Assembly (NCBI GenBank): GCA_031292255.1
Contig: JARLHN010000033.1
Coordinates: 62,001-126,000, forward strand
Reading direction: 5' to 3'
DNA: 64,000 nt
From: Oryzomonas sp.
GTDB lineage: Bacteria; Desulfobacterota; Desulfuromonadia; Geobacterales; Pseudopelobacteraceae
Below, piece after piece: positions 1 to 8,929 of the stretch. Both the position numbers and the translations under genes were made by a program. Positions within the stretch are counted from its first letter, which is position 1; each line of letters starts with the position of its first letter. The notes under the pieces were generated by a model. The model was not told the origin of the DNA. It did not search any database and worked only from the letters and a program-made list of their open reading frames with translations.

Positions 1-40
1 CATCGTCGGCGCGGTCATACTGGCAAAGAAAAAAATCTAA
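1..40 (+). CDS. nuoJ: NADH-quinone oxidoreductase subunit J, C-terminal end only (partial)
   Basis: Only the last dozen codons of an upstream gene are present, reading IVGAVILAKKKI and then TAA at 38-40. A hydrophobic stretch ending in a short lysine-rich tail fits the last membrane helix of NuoJ. The gene order, directly ahead of nuoK with a 15-base gap, is the standard complex I order. The identification rests on position more than on sequence. Confidence 0.7.
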   Translation, partial: IVGAVILAKKKI

Positions 41-55
41 ACAGAGGGCATATAC

Positions 56-358
56 ATGGAAAACGTGAACAGTTATCTCATCGTGAGCGCCATTCTTTTC
101 TCCATCGGGACCATCGGCGTCCTTACCCGCAAGAATGCCATCGTGATCTTCATGTGTGTCGAATTGATGCTCAATGCGGTCAATCTGACGTTCGTGGCGC
201 TCTCCCGTCACCTGGGCAACCTGGACGGCCAGATATTCGTTTTCTTCGTCATGACCGTTGCCGCAGCCGAGGCCGCAGTCGGCCTGGCCCTGATGATCGC
301 CTTCTACAACAACAAGGAATCCATCGACGTAGAAGACGTCAACATCATGAAGTGGTAG
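56..358 (+). CDS. nuoK: NADH-quinone oxidoreductase subunit K
   Basis: A 100-residue protein, the usual NuoK length, with three membrane helices and no signal peptide. It is a subunit of the proton-pumping membrane arm of complex I. The conserved glutamate in helix 2 is visible in the stretch [15 protein letters not shown] (about residues 29-43), and a second acidic residue sits in [11 protein letters not shown] (about 69-79). The start ATG follows the purine-rich GAGGGCA. It sits in the nuoJ-K-L-M-N order and is probably co-transcribed with them. Confidence 0.96.
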   Translation: MENVNSYLIVSAILFSIGTIGVLTRKNAIVIFMCVELMLNAVNLTFVALSRHLGNLDGQIFVFFVMTVAAAEAAVGLALMIAFYNNKESIDVEDVNIMKW

Positions 359-420
359 CAGGGCTGCGGACTAAACAAGAGAGTAGACAACGTTTAACGA
401 TTGCATAAAAGGAGTCTTAC

Positions 421-2430
421 ATGTTTGACAACGTATGGCTGATCCCGCTCTTCCCCTTCATCGGCTTCCTGATCAACGGCCTGTTGGGGAAAAAGATCAA
501 GAACGAGACCGTCATCGGTGGTATCGGCGCATTTGCCGTGCTCTGTTCGTTCATCGTTTCCTGCATGACCATACTCAATCTCCTGTCCTTGCCAGGTGAG
601 GAACGGGTGGCGAATGTCAAGTTGTTCACCTGGATCACCTCAGGCCATTTCAACGCCGACATTGCCTTTCTGATCGATCCGCTTTCATGCGTAATGATCA
701 TGATCGTCACGGGCGTCGGCTTCCTGATCCATCTTTACTCCATCGGCTACATGCATGGCGAAGAGGGCTTCTACCGCTTTTTCGCCTACTTGAACCTGTT
801 CATGTTTTCCATGCTCCTCCTGGTGCTGGGCAACAACCTGCTCCTGATGTTCGTGGGCTGGGAGGGTGTCGGACTCTGCTCTTACCTCCTGATCGGCTAC
901 TACTTCCACAAGAAGTCGGCCGGCGATGCCGGCAAGAAGGCATTCGTCATGAACCGCGTCGGCGACTTCGGCTTTCTGCTGGGCGTCTTCACCCTGTTCT
1001 GGTACATGGGGCAGAATCATAACATTTGGACCATCCAGTTCACCGAATTGGCCGCCAACTCCCATCTCCTGCCGACCGGGGGCGTCGTCACGGTGATCAC
1101 GCTCTGCTTCTTCGTCGGCGCGACCGGCAAGTCGGCCCAGATCCCGCTCTACACCTGGCTGCCGGACGCCATGGAAGGCCCGACCCCCGTTTCCGCCCTG
1201 ATCCACGCGGCCACCATGGTCACCGCCGGTGTCTACATGATCGGCCGCATGAACTATCTTTTCATCCGCTCCCCTGAAACCCTGATGGTCATCGCCGTGG
1301 TCGGCGCATGTACCGCCCTGTTTGCCGCCACCATCGGCACGGCCCAGAACGATATCAAACGCGTGCTGGCTTACTCCACCGTTTCCCAGCTTGGTTACAT
1401 GTTCCTGGCCATGGGGTCCGGCGCCTTTGCCGCCGGCATCTTCCACCTCATGACCCACGCGTTCTTCAAGGCCTGCCTGTTCCTCGGTTCCGGAGCGGTG
1501 ATACATTCCATGCACCACGCCCTGCATCACGCCCACTCTCACGACGATGCCCAGGACATGCGCAACATGGGCGGGCTGAGATCCAAGATGCCGCTGACGT
1601 TCCTGACGTTCCTGCTGGCAACCATCGCTATTTCCGGCATACCGGGCTTCTCCGGCTTCTTCTCCAAGGACGAGATTCTGTGGCAGGCATTCTCCAACCC
1701 GCACCACGGCCAGCTGAACTACCTGCTGTGGGGCATGGGCGCCGTTGCCGCCGGTTTGACCGCCTTCTATATGTTCCGCCTGGTGTTCATGACGTTCTTC
1801 GGCGAATGCCGCATTACCCCCAAGGCCAAGGATCATCTGCATGAATCGCCCATGGTGATCGTAATCCCCCTGATCGTGCTGGCCGCCCTGTCGGTTGTGG
1901 GCGGTTACATCGGCCTGCCGAAGGTGATCGGTGAACTGTTCGGCGGTATCCCCAACTATTTTGAACACTACCTGGAGCCGGTCTTCAGGCTTTCGGAAGA
2001 ATACATGGCGCAGCACGCGGCCCTTGGTGCCGAGCATCACAGCGCCACCCTCGAATGGGGCTTGATGGGGCTGTCGGTTCTTATCGCTCTGTTCGGCATA
2101 GGCGTCGCTTTCACCATGTATGTTATGAATACGGAGCTGCCGAAGAGGTTCGTGGCCACGTTCCCGGCATTGCACCGCGCTGTCTACAACAAATGGTATA
2201 TAGACGAGCTGTACGATTACCTCTTCGTCAACCCCTGCAAGGCGTTGGGCCGCTTCCTCTGGAAAGGCTTCGACGTGGTGGTGGTCGATGGTGCCGTCAA
2301 TGGCGTTGCCAATGTCGTGATGGCTTTCAGTGGTGTATTCCGTTTTCTGCAGTCCGGCTACATCTACAACTATGCTTGGTCAATGGCCTTCGGTGTTGTG
2401 GTGATCCTGGGCTACTACGTCTTCAAGTAA
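421..2430 (+). CDS. nuoL: NADH-quinone oxidoreductase subunit L
   Basis: A 669-residue Mrp-antiporter-like subunit of the distal membrane arm of complex I. Typical stretches are MFVGWEGVGLCSYLLIGYY (about 142-160), with the channel glutamate, and PLYTWLPDAMEGPTPVSALI (about 242-261). The C-terminal part carries the family's long amphipathic helix and final membrane helix. A histidine-rich loop (HHALHHAHSHDD, about 366-377) is a small peculiarity. The start is supported by AAAGGAG about six bases upstream. Length and gene order are normal, so this is an ordinary complex I gene. Confidence 0.97.
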   Translation: MFDNVWLIPLFPFIGFLINGLLGKKIKNETVIGGIGAFAVLCSFIVSCMTILNLLSLPGEERVANVKLFTWITSGHFNADIAFLIDPLSCVMIMIVTGVGFLIHLYSIGYMHGEEGFYRFFAYLNLFMFSMLLLVLGNNLLLMFVGWEGVGLCSYLLIGYYFHKKSAGDAGKKAFVMNRVGDFGFLLGVFTLFWYMGQNHNIWTIQFTELAANSHLLPTGGVVTVITLCFFVGATGKSAQIPLYTWLPDAMEGPTPVSALIHAATMVTAGVYMIGRMNYLFIRSPETLMVIAVVGACTALFAATIGTAQNDIKRVLAYSTVSQLGYMFLAMGSGAFAAGIFHLMTHAFFKACLFLGSGAVIHSMHHALHHAHSHDDAQDMRNMGGLRSKMPLTFLTFLLATIAISGIPGFSGFFSKDEILWQAFSNPHHGQLNYLLWGMGAVAAGLTAFYMFRLVFMTFFGECRITPKAKDHLHESPMVIVIPLIVLAALSVVGGYIGLPKVIGELFGGIPNYFEHYLEPVFRLSEEYMAQHAALGAEHHSATLEWGLMGLSVLIALFGIGVAFTMYVMNTELPKRFVATFPALHRAVYNKWYIDELYDYLFVNPCKALGRFLWKGFDVVVVDGAVNGVANVVMAFSGVFRFLQSGYIYNYAWSMAFGVVVILGYYVFK

Positions 2431-2467
2431 ACCGACACTTGCAATTTGCATAAAGGAGCATGAATTC

Positions 2468-4081
2468 ATGAGTAACCACCTACTGAGCCTGACGACATTC
2501 CTGCCGATACTGGGTGTCCTGCTGCTGCTGTTCATCCCCAAGGACAGCAAGGGAGTGCTGCGAGGTGTCGCCTTAACGGTGACCGTGGTGACCTTTCTGG
2601 TGTCGTTGCCGATCCTGACCGGTTTCCAGACCAACGCCGACTTCCAGTTCACGGAGAACGTGCCCTGGATTGCCGCCGGCCCGTTCGCGATGCGCTACAA
2701 TGTGGGTATCGACGGCATCAGTCTGTGGCTTGTTATCCTGACTACCTTCATCATGCCGCTGGCCGTGCTCTCCACCTGGACTGCCGTGGAGGAAAAAGTC
2801 AAGGAGTACATGATCTGCCTGTTGCTTCTCGAAACCGGCATGCTGGGCGCGTTCATCTCCCTGGATCTGTTCCTTTTCTACATCTTCTGGGAAGTCATGC
2901 TGATTCCGATGTATTTCATCATCGGCATCTGGGGCGGCAAGAACAAGATCTACGCAGCCGTCAAGTTCTTCATCTACACCATGGTCGGCTCGCTGCTCAT
3001 GCTGGTCGCCCTGATCTTCCTCTACTTCAAGGGATTGGAGGCAGGCTTCACCAACTTCGGCCTGGTGCAGTTCTTCGACCTGCGGCTTGACCCGGCTACC
3101 CAGACCTGGTTGTTTCTGGCATTTGCCCTGGCCTTTGCCATCAAGGTCCCCATGTTTCCGCTGCATACCTGGTTGCCGGATGCCCATACCGAGGCCCCCA
3201 CGGCAGGTTCCGTGATCCTGGCGGCCATCATGCTGAAGATGGGCACCTACGGCTATGTGCGCTTCGCCCTGCCGCTTTTCCCCGACGCAGCCCACCGGTT
3301 CACGCCGCTGATCGCCACCCTGGCCGTGATCGGCATCATCTATGCGGCGCTGGTGGCCATGGTGCAGGAGGACGTCAAAAAGCTGGTGGCCTACTCATCG
3401 GTGGCCCACCTTGGTTTCGTCATGCTGGGGATCTTTGCCTTCAACACACAGGGGATCACCGGCGGCATGCTTCAAATGCTCAACCACGGCGTATCCACTG
3501 GCGCACTGTTCCTTATCGTCGGCTTTATTTACGAACGCCGGCATACCCGTCTGATCACTGATTTCGGCGGTCTCTCCAAGCAGATGCCGATCTTTGCCAC
3601 GGTATTCATGATTGTGACCCTCTCTTCCATCGGCCTGCCCGGCACCAACGGTTTCGTGGGCGAGTTCCTGGTGCTCGTGGGCTCCTTTGAGAGTGAATTG
3701 CGCTGGTGGACGGTCATCGCTTCCAGCGGTGTCATCCTCTCGGCCGTCTACATGCTCTGGATGTTCCAGCGGGTCATGTTCGGTGAGCTGGACAACCCCA
3801 AAAACCAGAAGCTTGCCGACTTGAACGCCCGCGAGATAGCCATCATGGTGCCGCTGATCGCCCTGATCTTCATCATGGGGGTCTATCCCAACCCGTTTAT
3901 CGAGAAGATGGACCCGGCCATCCAAAAGCTGATTGCCAGGACCAAGCCTGTAGGTCAGACGGCACAACAGATGCCGGCGATGCAGGGATTGCCCGCAGGG
4001 CATCCGGCGATGTCCGGCTCGGCCGCAACGTCTGTCGAGCAGGCTGTGCCGGCTGTCGCAAATCCGAACGAAGTCAAGTAA
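2468..4081 (+). CDS. nuoM: NADH-quinone oxidoreductase subunit M
   Basis: A 537-residue antiporter-like subunit of complex I. Recognisable parts are FYIFWEVMLIPMYFIIGIWG (about 137-156), with the essential glutamate, and the TWLPDAHTEAPTAGSVILA stretch (about 234-252). The last 50 residues form a hydrophilic tail rich in proline, alanine and methionine, longer than in enteric NuoM. It follows nuoL by 37 bases and has AAAGGAGCATGAATTC just before the ATG. It is part of the nuo operon. Confidence 0.97.
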   Translation: MSNHLLSLTTFLPILGVLLLLFIPKDSKGVLRGVALTVTVVTFLVSLPILTGFQTNADFQFTENVPWIAAGPFAMRYNVGIDGISLWLVILTTFIMPLAVLSTWTAVEEKVKEYMICLLLLETGMLGAFISLDLFLFYIFWEVMLIPMYFIIGIWGGKNKIYAAVKFFIYTMVGSLLMLVALIFLYFKGLEAGFTNFGLVQFFDLRLDPATQTWLFLAFALAFAIKVPMFPLHTWLPDAHTEAPTAGSVILAAIMLKMGTYGYVRFALPLFPDAAHRFTPLIATLAVIGIIYAALVAMVQEDVKKLVAYSSVAHLGFVMLGIFAFNTQGITGGMLQMLNHGVSTGALFLIVGFIYERRHTRLITDFGGLSKQMPIFATVFMIVTLSSIGLPGTNGFVGEFLVLVGSFESELRWWTVIASSGVILSAVYMLWMFQRVMFGELDNPKNQKLADLNAREIAIMVPLIALIFIMGVYPNPFIEKMDPAIQKLIARTKPVGQTAQQMPAMQGLPAGHPAMSGSAATSVEQAVPAVANPNEVK

Positions 4082-4115
4082 CGACACGAGTCAACCAGAC
4101 CGGAGGATATATTAG

Positions 4116-5573
4116 ATGGACATGATTACTATTCCAGCCGTCAACCTGAGCCCGATCCTGCCGGAGATATTCCTCTCCGTGCTCGCCATGGCCCTGCTCC
4201 TGATCAACGTCTTCGTTCCCGGCAAACAGAAGTCCTACCTGGGGTACATCAGTTTCATCGGCGTCGTGGTGGCGGGGGTCCTGGCGTGCGCCGGCTGGGG
4301 CACGCCGGTTGAGAGCTTCAGCGGTTCGGTCATCCAGGATAACTTCGCCACATTCTTCAAGATTATTTTTCTGGTTTCGGCCGGCCTGGTAATTTTGATC
4401 GCCGACCAGTACATGGAGCGGGAAGAATGCAACCATGGCGAACTCTACCCGCTGATCCTGTTCACGGTGGTGGGGATGATGCTGATGGCGGCAGGGACCG
4501 ACCTGATGACCATCTTCCTTGGCCTGGAAGTCATGTCGGTGTCGCTGTATGTCTTGGCGGGCTTCAACCGCGCCAATCTCAAATCCAACGAGGCCGGCCT
4601 CAAATACTTCCTGCTGGGCGCCTTTTCAACCGGGTTTTTACTCTATGGCATGGCCTTGACCTACGGAGCAACCGGTACGACCCGTATCGCCAAGATCGCC
4701 ACAGCCGTGGGACAGATGAGCGTGCCTTCGACCAATATCATGCTGGTGGCCGGAATGCTGCTGATGCTGACCGGTTTTGCCTTCAAGATGGCTGCTGCTC
4801 CGTTCCACATGTGGACTCCCGATGTGTATGAAGGCGCACCGACTCCCATGACCGCATTCATGTCGGCCGGCCCCAAGGCCGCCGGCTTCGCCGCCGCCCT
4901 GCGGGTTTTTCTCGTGGCCCTGCCCACCCTGCAGGTCGAATGGAGCCAGGTCCTGTGGGTACTGGCCGTACTGACCATGACGATCGGCAATATCACCGCG
5001 CTGCGCCAGGATAACATCAAACGCATGCTGGCCTACTCGTCCATCGCCCATGCCGGGTACGCCCTGGTCGGTTTCGCCGCCGGCAACAGCACCGGCACAG
5101 CCGGCATTCTGTTCTACATGCTTTCCTATGCTTTCATGAATATCGGCGCCTTTGCCGTGATCATCCTGATCGGCAAGAAGGGTGAAACCAACGGCAATGT
5201 CATGGATTTCGCCGGCCTCGGATTCAGGCACCCCGTCCTGGCGGTCGCCATGTCCGTATTCCTGTTCTCGCTGGCCGGCATGCCCCCCACGGCGGGCTTT
5301 ATCGGGAAGTTTTACCTGTTCTCCGGCGCCGTCCAGAAGGGTTACGTCGGGTTGGCCATTATCGGCGTTCTCAACAGCGCTGCTTCGGTGTATTACTACC
5401 TGCGTGTGATGGTCTACATGTATATGAAGGAACCGACCGAGGATTTCGAATGGACCCAGGTAAGCGCCCCCATCGCCCTTTCGCTGCTCATCTCCGTTGC
5501 CGGCTCGTTGATACCCGGCATTGTGCCGTCGTTCATTCTCCAATATGCGGAGCAGGCGATAAAGCTGATCTGA
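4116..5573 (+). CDS. nuoN: NADH-quinone oxidoreductase subunit N
   Basis: A 485-residue polytopic subunit and the third antiporter-like channel of complex I. Family signatures include FLGLEVMSVSLYVLAGF (about 130-146), with the conserved glutamate, and the lysine-bearing AFKMAAAPFHMWTPDVYEGA (about 226-245). The start ATG is preceded by CGGAGGATAT. It is the last gene of the nuo operon, followed 24 bases later by a strong terminator, as in most nuoA-N operons. Confidence 0.97.
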   Translation: MDMITIPAVNLSPILPEIFLSVLAMALLLINVFVPGKQKSYLGYISFIGVVVAGVLACAGWGTPVESFSGSVIQDNFATFFKIIFLVSAGLVILIADQYMEREECNHGELYPLILFTVVGMMLMAAGTDLMTIFLGLEVMSVSLYVLAGFNRANLKSNEAGLKYFLLGAFSTGFLLYGMALTYGATGTTRIAKIATAVGQMSVPSTNIMLVAGMLLMLTGFAFKMAAAPFHMWTPDVYEGAPTPMTAFMSAGPKAAGFAAALRVFLVALPTLQVEWSQVLWVLAVLTMTIGNITALRQDNIKRMLAYSSIAHAGYALVGFAAGNSTGTAGILFYMLSYAFMNIGAFAVIILIGKKGETNGNVMDFAGLGFRHPVLAVAMSVFLFSLAGMPPTAGFIGKFYLFSGAVQKGYVGLAIIGVLNSAASVYYYLRVMVYMYMKEPTEDFEWTQVSAPIALSLLISVAGSLIPGIVPSFILQYAEQAIKLI

Positions 5574-5597
5574 CCGTTGGATACATCCGAGAAATGC

Positions 5598-5630
5598 AAA
5601 AGGGCGGTCCCGTGATGGGGCCGCCCTTTT
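5598..5630 (+). terminator. Rho-independent terminator of the nuo operon
   Basis: A GC-rich hairpin with arms AAGGGCGGTCCC and GGGCCGCCCTT (one bulge) and a short loop GTGAT. It runs into TTTTG about 25 bases after the nuoN stop codon. Confidence 0.85.
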
Positions 5631-5657
5631 GTTGCAGCTGGTTCATATTCACCAATA

Positions 5658-5960
5658 TCAATGGAATGTGGGTGTCTTCTCCTGAATAAGTACATAGGGG
5701 CTGATAATCAGCATGGCAAACTTCTTGTGCCGGTTGCCGTCCCAGGCGTGAATCTGGGATTCGGTCGGCTTGCCGATCATGCCGGCGCTGATCCAGTCGG
5801 CGATTATCTCGGTGTCGTCGCCTGCCACCCGCAATGCCGCATCGGCCAGGTCGAGGCTGTCCGCGACAAGTATAATCCCACCTCGCTCAAGATGGGCGCG
5901 CAGCCAGTCCCATTCCGCCTCGTCGATTGAAAGCGCCAGTTCCTCTTTACTCAGTACCAT
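5658..5960 (-). CDS. DUF2288 family protein
   Basis: A cytosolic protein of 100 residues. It resembles the DUF2288 family, with a central LRAHLERGGIILVADSLDL stretch, a D-D-T-E-I block, IGKPTESQIHAWD and the closing FAMLIISPYVLIQ. The function of the family is not known. A GTG at 5981 would add seven residues. I prefer ATG 5960, because AGGGGAAAGGG lies just upstream and the conserved part begins there. It is transcribed convergently with nuoN and appears monocistronic. Confidence 0.75.
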   Translation of the reverse strand: MVLSKEELALSIDEAEWDWLRAHLERGGIILVADSLDLADAALRVAGDDTEIIADWISAGMIGKPTESQIHAWDGNRHKKFAMLIISPYVLIQEKTPTFH

Positions 5961-6037
5961 TGAATGCCCTTTCCCCTGCACGATATCGTGAACGGTAAGA
6001 GATGTGATTGCCGCATATATCGGATAATGTATTTGTA

Positions 6038-7057
6038 TCAGGCAACGCAGATAAAGTCGAGTCCTTCCCGCAGGCTCATGGGCAGGATCAGGCGTCTGAA
6101 TTCCTCGCGAGCGCCGCGGACGCCGATGGCGACCAGCATCTTTTCACCGGAAGGCCGCAATTCGCGCGGATGAATGACCGGCGCGCCGTGCAGCGGCCGG
6201 CCGGTCTTGCGGGGGTCCACATCAAGCCAGCAGGACACCACGATACCCTCTGCCGCAAGCAAGCGCTGCCAGGCACGCCCCTCCAGGCCGGCCCCGGCCA
6301 TGATGACGGTTTTCCGGCTGGCAAGAAAACCGGACAAAAGGTGATGCAGTTTGCAGGCGCGAAAGGCGTTGTGGGAATATTCATCCATGGTGCGGGTCGC
6401 CCGCCCGGGATGGTCGCGCCAGAAAAAAAGCGTTTGCGGCAGTCGCGCAAAACGAACGCCGGCAGCCGCCATGCGCAGCCAGAGGTCGTAATCCTCCGGC
6501 CACCCGCAGTCGCGGTAACCGCCCACGTCTAGCAGCAGGTTACGACGCATCATGACACTGGGATGCACAAAGGGAGATTCCACGAACAGATCACGCATGA
6601 TGAGCTCGTGGCCCTTGAGTCCGTTCTGCCAGGCCTCATAGGCCAGCATGCCCTGTTTCAGCGCGGGGCGGGGGAAATGGCGAAAAGCGCAAGCCGTGAG
6701 CCCTATTCCCGGATCGGTCTCCAGCAGGTTTGCCTGTAGCTCCAAACGGCGGGGATGGGCAATGTCGTCTCCATCCATGCGGGCCAAGAGGGGGGCGCGG
6801 CAGGCATCCAGCCCCTCGTTGAGGGCCGCAACCAAACCCCCTCCCTCGCACCGCAGGGCGCGTATGCGCTTGTCTCGAAGTGCGGCGGCGGCCAGGATGG
6901 CGGGGGTATTGTCGGTCGAACCGTCGTCCACAACGACCAGCTCCCAGTCGGTCAGGGTCTGCCGGAAGATGGTATCCAGGGCGGCCGGCAGATAACGCGC
7001 CTCGTTGCGCACCGGCATGAGGATGGAAACGCGGGGTGGTCGGGTCATGGGTCTCAA
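6038..7057 (-). CDS. Family 2 glycosyltransferase with a C-terminal Rossmann-like tail
   Basis: A 339-residue protein in two parts. Residues about 10-230 are a GT-A fold family 2 glycosyltransferase (VSILMPVRNEARYLPAAL, VVVDDGSTDNTP, and an ARMDGDDIAHP metal-binding site). Residues about 245-339 begin with KTVIMAGAGLEGRAW and continue to a DVDPRKTGRPLHG block. This looks like the nucleotide-binding N-terminal part of PglD-type acetyltransferases or an NAD-binding domain. The start is either TTG 7057, which has GGGAG eight bases upstream and overlaps the upstream stop, or ATG 7048. Substrate unknown. It forms a two-gene unit with the TSUP permease. Confidence 0.8.
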   Translation of the reverse strand: MRPMTRPPRVSILMPVRNEARYLPAALDTIFRQTLTDWELVVVDDGSTDNTPAILAAAALRDKRIRALRCEGGGLVAALNEGLDACRAPLLARMDGDDIAHPRRLELQANLLETDPGIGLTACAFRHFPRPALKQGMLAYEAWQNGLKGHELIMRDLFVESPFVHPSVMMRRNLLLDVGGYRDCGWPEDYDLWLRMAAAGVRFARLPQTLFFWRDHPGRATRTMDEYSHNAFRACKLHHLLSGFLASRKTVIMAGAGLEGRAWQRLLAAEGIVVSCWLDVDPRKTGRPLHGAPVIHPRELRPSGEKMLVAIGVRGAREEFRRLILPMSLREGLDFICVA

Positions 7058-7872
7058 TGGAGATTCTCCCAGATAAGCTTGGCAATGATTGTCAGTACCA
7101 TAGTAATGAATACCGGCCTGATGAAGCGCGTCCCCTTGCGTACGACCATGCGGGCGCCGATGCGGGCGCCGACGAACTGGCCGGCTCCCATGACCAGCCC
7201 CTCCCGCCAGAGCACGGAACCTCCGCGGATGAACATGATCAGCGATGCCACATTGCTGGTGAAATTCATCACCTTGGTGTAGCCGGTTGCCCTGATCATG
7301 TTGAACCCCAGGCCGAGCATGAGCGCCATCACCCAGAACGATCCGGTGCCCGGTCCCAGAAAACCGTCATAAAAGCCCAGGACAAGGCCAGCCGAAAAAA
7401 AGAACGGGCCTGGTTTCAGGCGCGGATGGATGTCCTCGTATCCCAGACGGGGCGTCAGCAGGGTGTAGAGCACAATTACAACCAGCAGCCAGGGGATGAC
7501 CTGGCGCAGGAGGCCGGGATCGAGCTTCTGCACGATACTGGTGCCAAGAGCGGACCCAATCGCGGTATAGGCGACCCCGGTCCGGCAATCCTTCAATCGA
7601 ACGGTTCCGGATCGGATAAAGGTCAGCATGGCGCTGCCTGAGCCGAAGCTCGCCTGGAGCTTGTTGGTGCCCAGCGCGCTATGGGGCGGAATGCCGACAC
7701 CCAGCAAGACCGGAATTGTAATCAGCCCACCGCCGCCGGCAATGGAATCGACCAAGCCGGCCACAAGACCGGTAAGAAACAGGAGGGGCAGCAAAAGCAA
7801 AGCGGGCATGGGCAATCGTTTCCGGTCCAGGAGGTGTTGCACGGCATGAAGAGTGGGACTCGCAGGGGACAT
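7054..7872 (-). CDS. TSUP (TauE/SafE) family permease
   Basis: A 272-residue membrane protein with about eight helices. The family signature is GLVAGLVDSIAGGGGLITIP (about 37-56), followed by LGTNKLQ. A second repeat carries the corresponding DGFLGPGTGSFW. Members of the TSUP family (such as YfcA) move small organosulfur or sulfite-like anions; the substrate here cannot be told. Its stop overlaps the start of the downstream glycosyltransferase. A decayed piece of another putative sulfur-anion exporter lies just upstream at 7930-8130. Confidence 0.88.
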   Translation of the reverse strand: MSPASPTLHAVQHLLDRKRLPMPALLLLPLLFLTGLVAGLVDSIAGGGGLITIPVLLGVGIPPHSALGTNKLQASFGSGSAMLTFIRSGTVRLKDCRTGVAYTAIGSALGTSIVQKLDPGLLRQVIPWLLVVIVLYTLLTPRLGYEDIHPRLKPGPFFFSAGLVLGFYDGFLGPGTGSFWVMALMLGLGFNMIRATGYTKVMNFTSNVASLIMFIRGGSVLWREGLVMGAGQFVGARIGARMVVRKGTRFIRPVFITMVLTIIAKLIWENLH

Positions 7873-7929
7873 TTTCGCGATTCCGCGCCGATTGTCAAGC
7901 TGAAAACATCTGCGACCGAAAGCCGGCCT

Positions 7930-8130
7930 TTAGTTGATTCCGCTCAACAGAATCGCGGCGCAGCTTGTGACGGAAACAGCAAGGCAGAGGCGTACGACTT
8001 GGGTAAGCGGCTTTATGCCGGTTTTGCCGAACACCTCTCCGGTCAGGCAGCTTCCGATCAGAAAAAGGGTTACGACCGAGCTCTGTTTTGCGACACCGCT
8101 GAATGCATGTCGGAGGCTGTCGAACCTGGC
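7930..8130 (-). pseudogene. Remnant of a UPF0324 (YeiH-type) membrane protein C-terminus
   Basis: An open stretch on the minus strand ends in TAA at 7930-7932. Its last about 60 residues contain TLFLIGSCLTGEVFGKTGIK followed by a hydrophobic segment. This resembles the final two helices of the YeiH/UPF0324 family of putative exporters (TLFLIGAGL, then a glycine and a terminal helix). The sequence further upstream in the same frame does not look like that family, so it appears to be a truncated relic. The call is from pattern memory only. Confidence 0.4.
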
Positions 8131-8269
8131 GGCAAGGTGCGGGTGGGCGCCGGGATACGGACAATTCAAACATGGCCGCATCGGTTCCACGGATAGAAAT
8201 AGCACCACGCAATGTGGGAACGCAGTTAACGTTTTGCAAACAAATTGGTGTTTGTGGTACAGTTTTCAG

Positions 8270-8782
8270 ATGAAAAACATGTTCAACCAAAACGGATTTA
8301 CCTTTTTAGCGGCGTTGATGGTGGTGGTCATCATGGGGATCATGCTTGGTCTCACCGCCCAACCCTGGAAAACGATCATGAAGCGTGAACGGGAGCAGGA
8401 ATTGCTCTTCCGCGGTCTCCAGTACAGGAAAGCCATCGCGGCCTGGAATACGCGACCGGGTGTAACGGGTTCCACTACAGGCGTTACACCGCTTAATGAC
8501 TTGAAAGACCTGCTGCAGGACCCGCGAACGTTGCAGAAGAACAAATACCTGCGACAACTCTATAAAGACCCCATGACCGGGAAGGGGTGGACTATCATCA
8601 GAGATGCAGGCGGGAAAGGGATTATCGGGGTGGCCAGCACCAGCAACGATGTACCGCTCAAGACCTCATTCTCGGAATATTCCGGCCTCGATTCCTTTGC
8701 CGGCAAAAATAGATACAGCGACTGGCGTTTCGTGTTCGGGGCTGATCCCGGGACGCCTCCAACTATAGGCATGCCGCAATAG
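8270..8782 (+). CDS. Type II secretion/type IV pilin-like pseudopilin
   Basis: A 170-residue protein with an N-terminal prepilin-type helix. The short leader MKNMFNQNG is followed by FTFLAALMVVVIMGIMLGL, with the expected cleavage after Gly9. The position-5 glutamate of major pilins is an alanine here, as in some minor pseudopilins. The region after the helix (KREREQELLFRGLQYRKAI) is typical of PulG/GspG-like proteins found near assembly ATPases. No other pilus or secretion gene is adjacent. I chose ATG 8270 because the prepilin leader starts there; the longer frame upstream has no family features. No strong ribosome binding site is visible. Confidence 0.75.
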   Translation: MKNMFNQNGFTFLAALMVVVIMGIMLGLTAQPWKTIMKREREQELLFRGLQYRKAIAAWNTRPGVTGSTTGVTPLNDLKDLLQDPRTLQKNKYLRQLYKDPMTGKGWTIIRDAGGKGIIGVASTSNDVPLKTSFSEYSGLDSFAGKNRYSDWRFVFGADPGTPPTIGMPQ

Positions 8783-8872
8783 CCCCTCCTTTCATGAATA
8801 GAAGACCTTAAAGCCAAGGCACTGCCGGTCTTCCCCCCTGGTAACCGGAACTCAGCATACACGTTGTCGCAT

Positions 8873-8903
8873 CAAAAGAAAAAGGCGTCACCGAAGCAAC
8901 GCC
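8873..8903 (-). terminator. Terminator downstream of the PEP-CTERM gene
   Basis: On the minus strand the hairpin GGCGTTGC-TTCG-GTGACGCC has an 8-bp stem with two G-U pairs and a stable TTCG tetraloop. It is followed by TTTTTCTTTT and lies about 27 bases after the PEP-CTERM gene's stop codon. Confidence 0.8.
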
Positions 8904-8929
8904 CTTCTCGTCAATATGCCCATATGCAA

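Noticed and set aside
685-2175. Long minus-strand open frame (496 codons) opposite nuoL
   Set aside because: It is the antisense shadow of nuoL: rich in His, Gln, Arg and Gly, no domain, and the plus strand is an unmistakable complex I gene.
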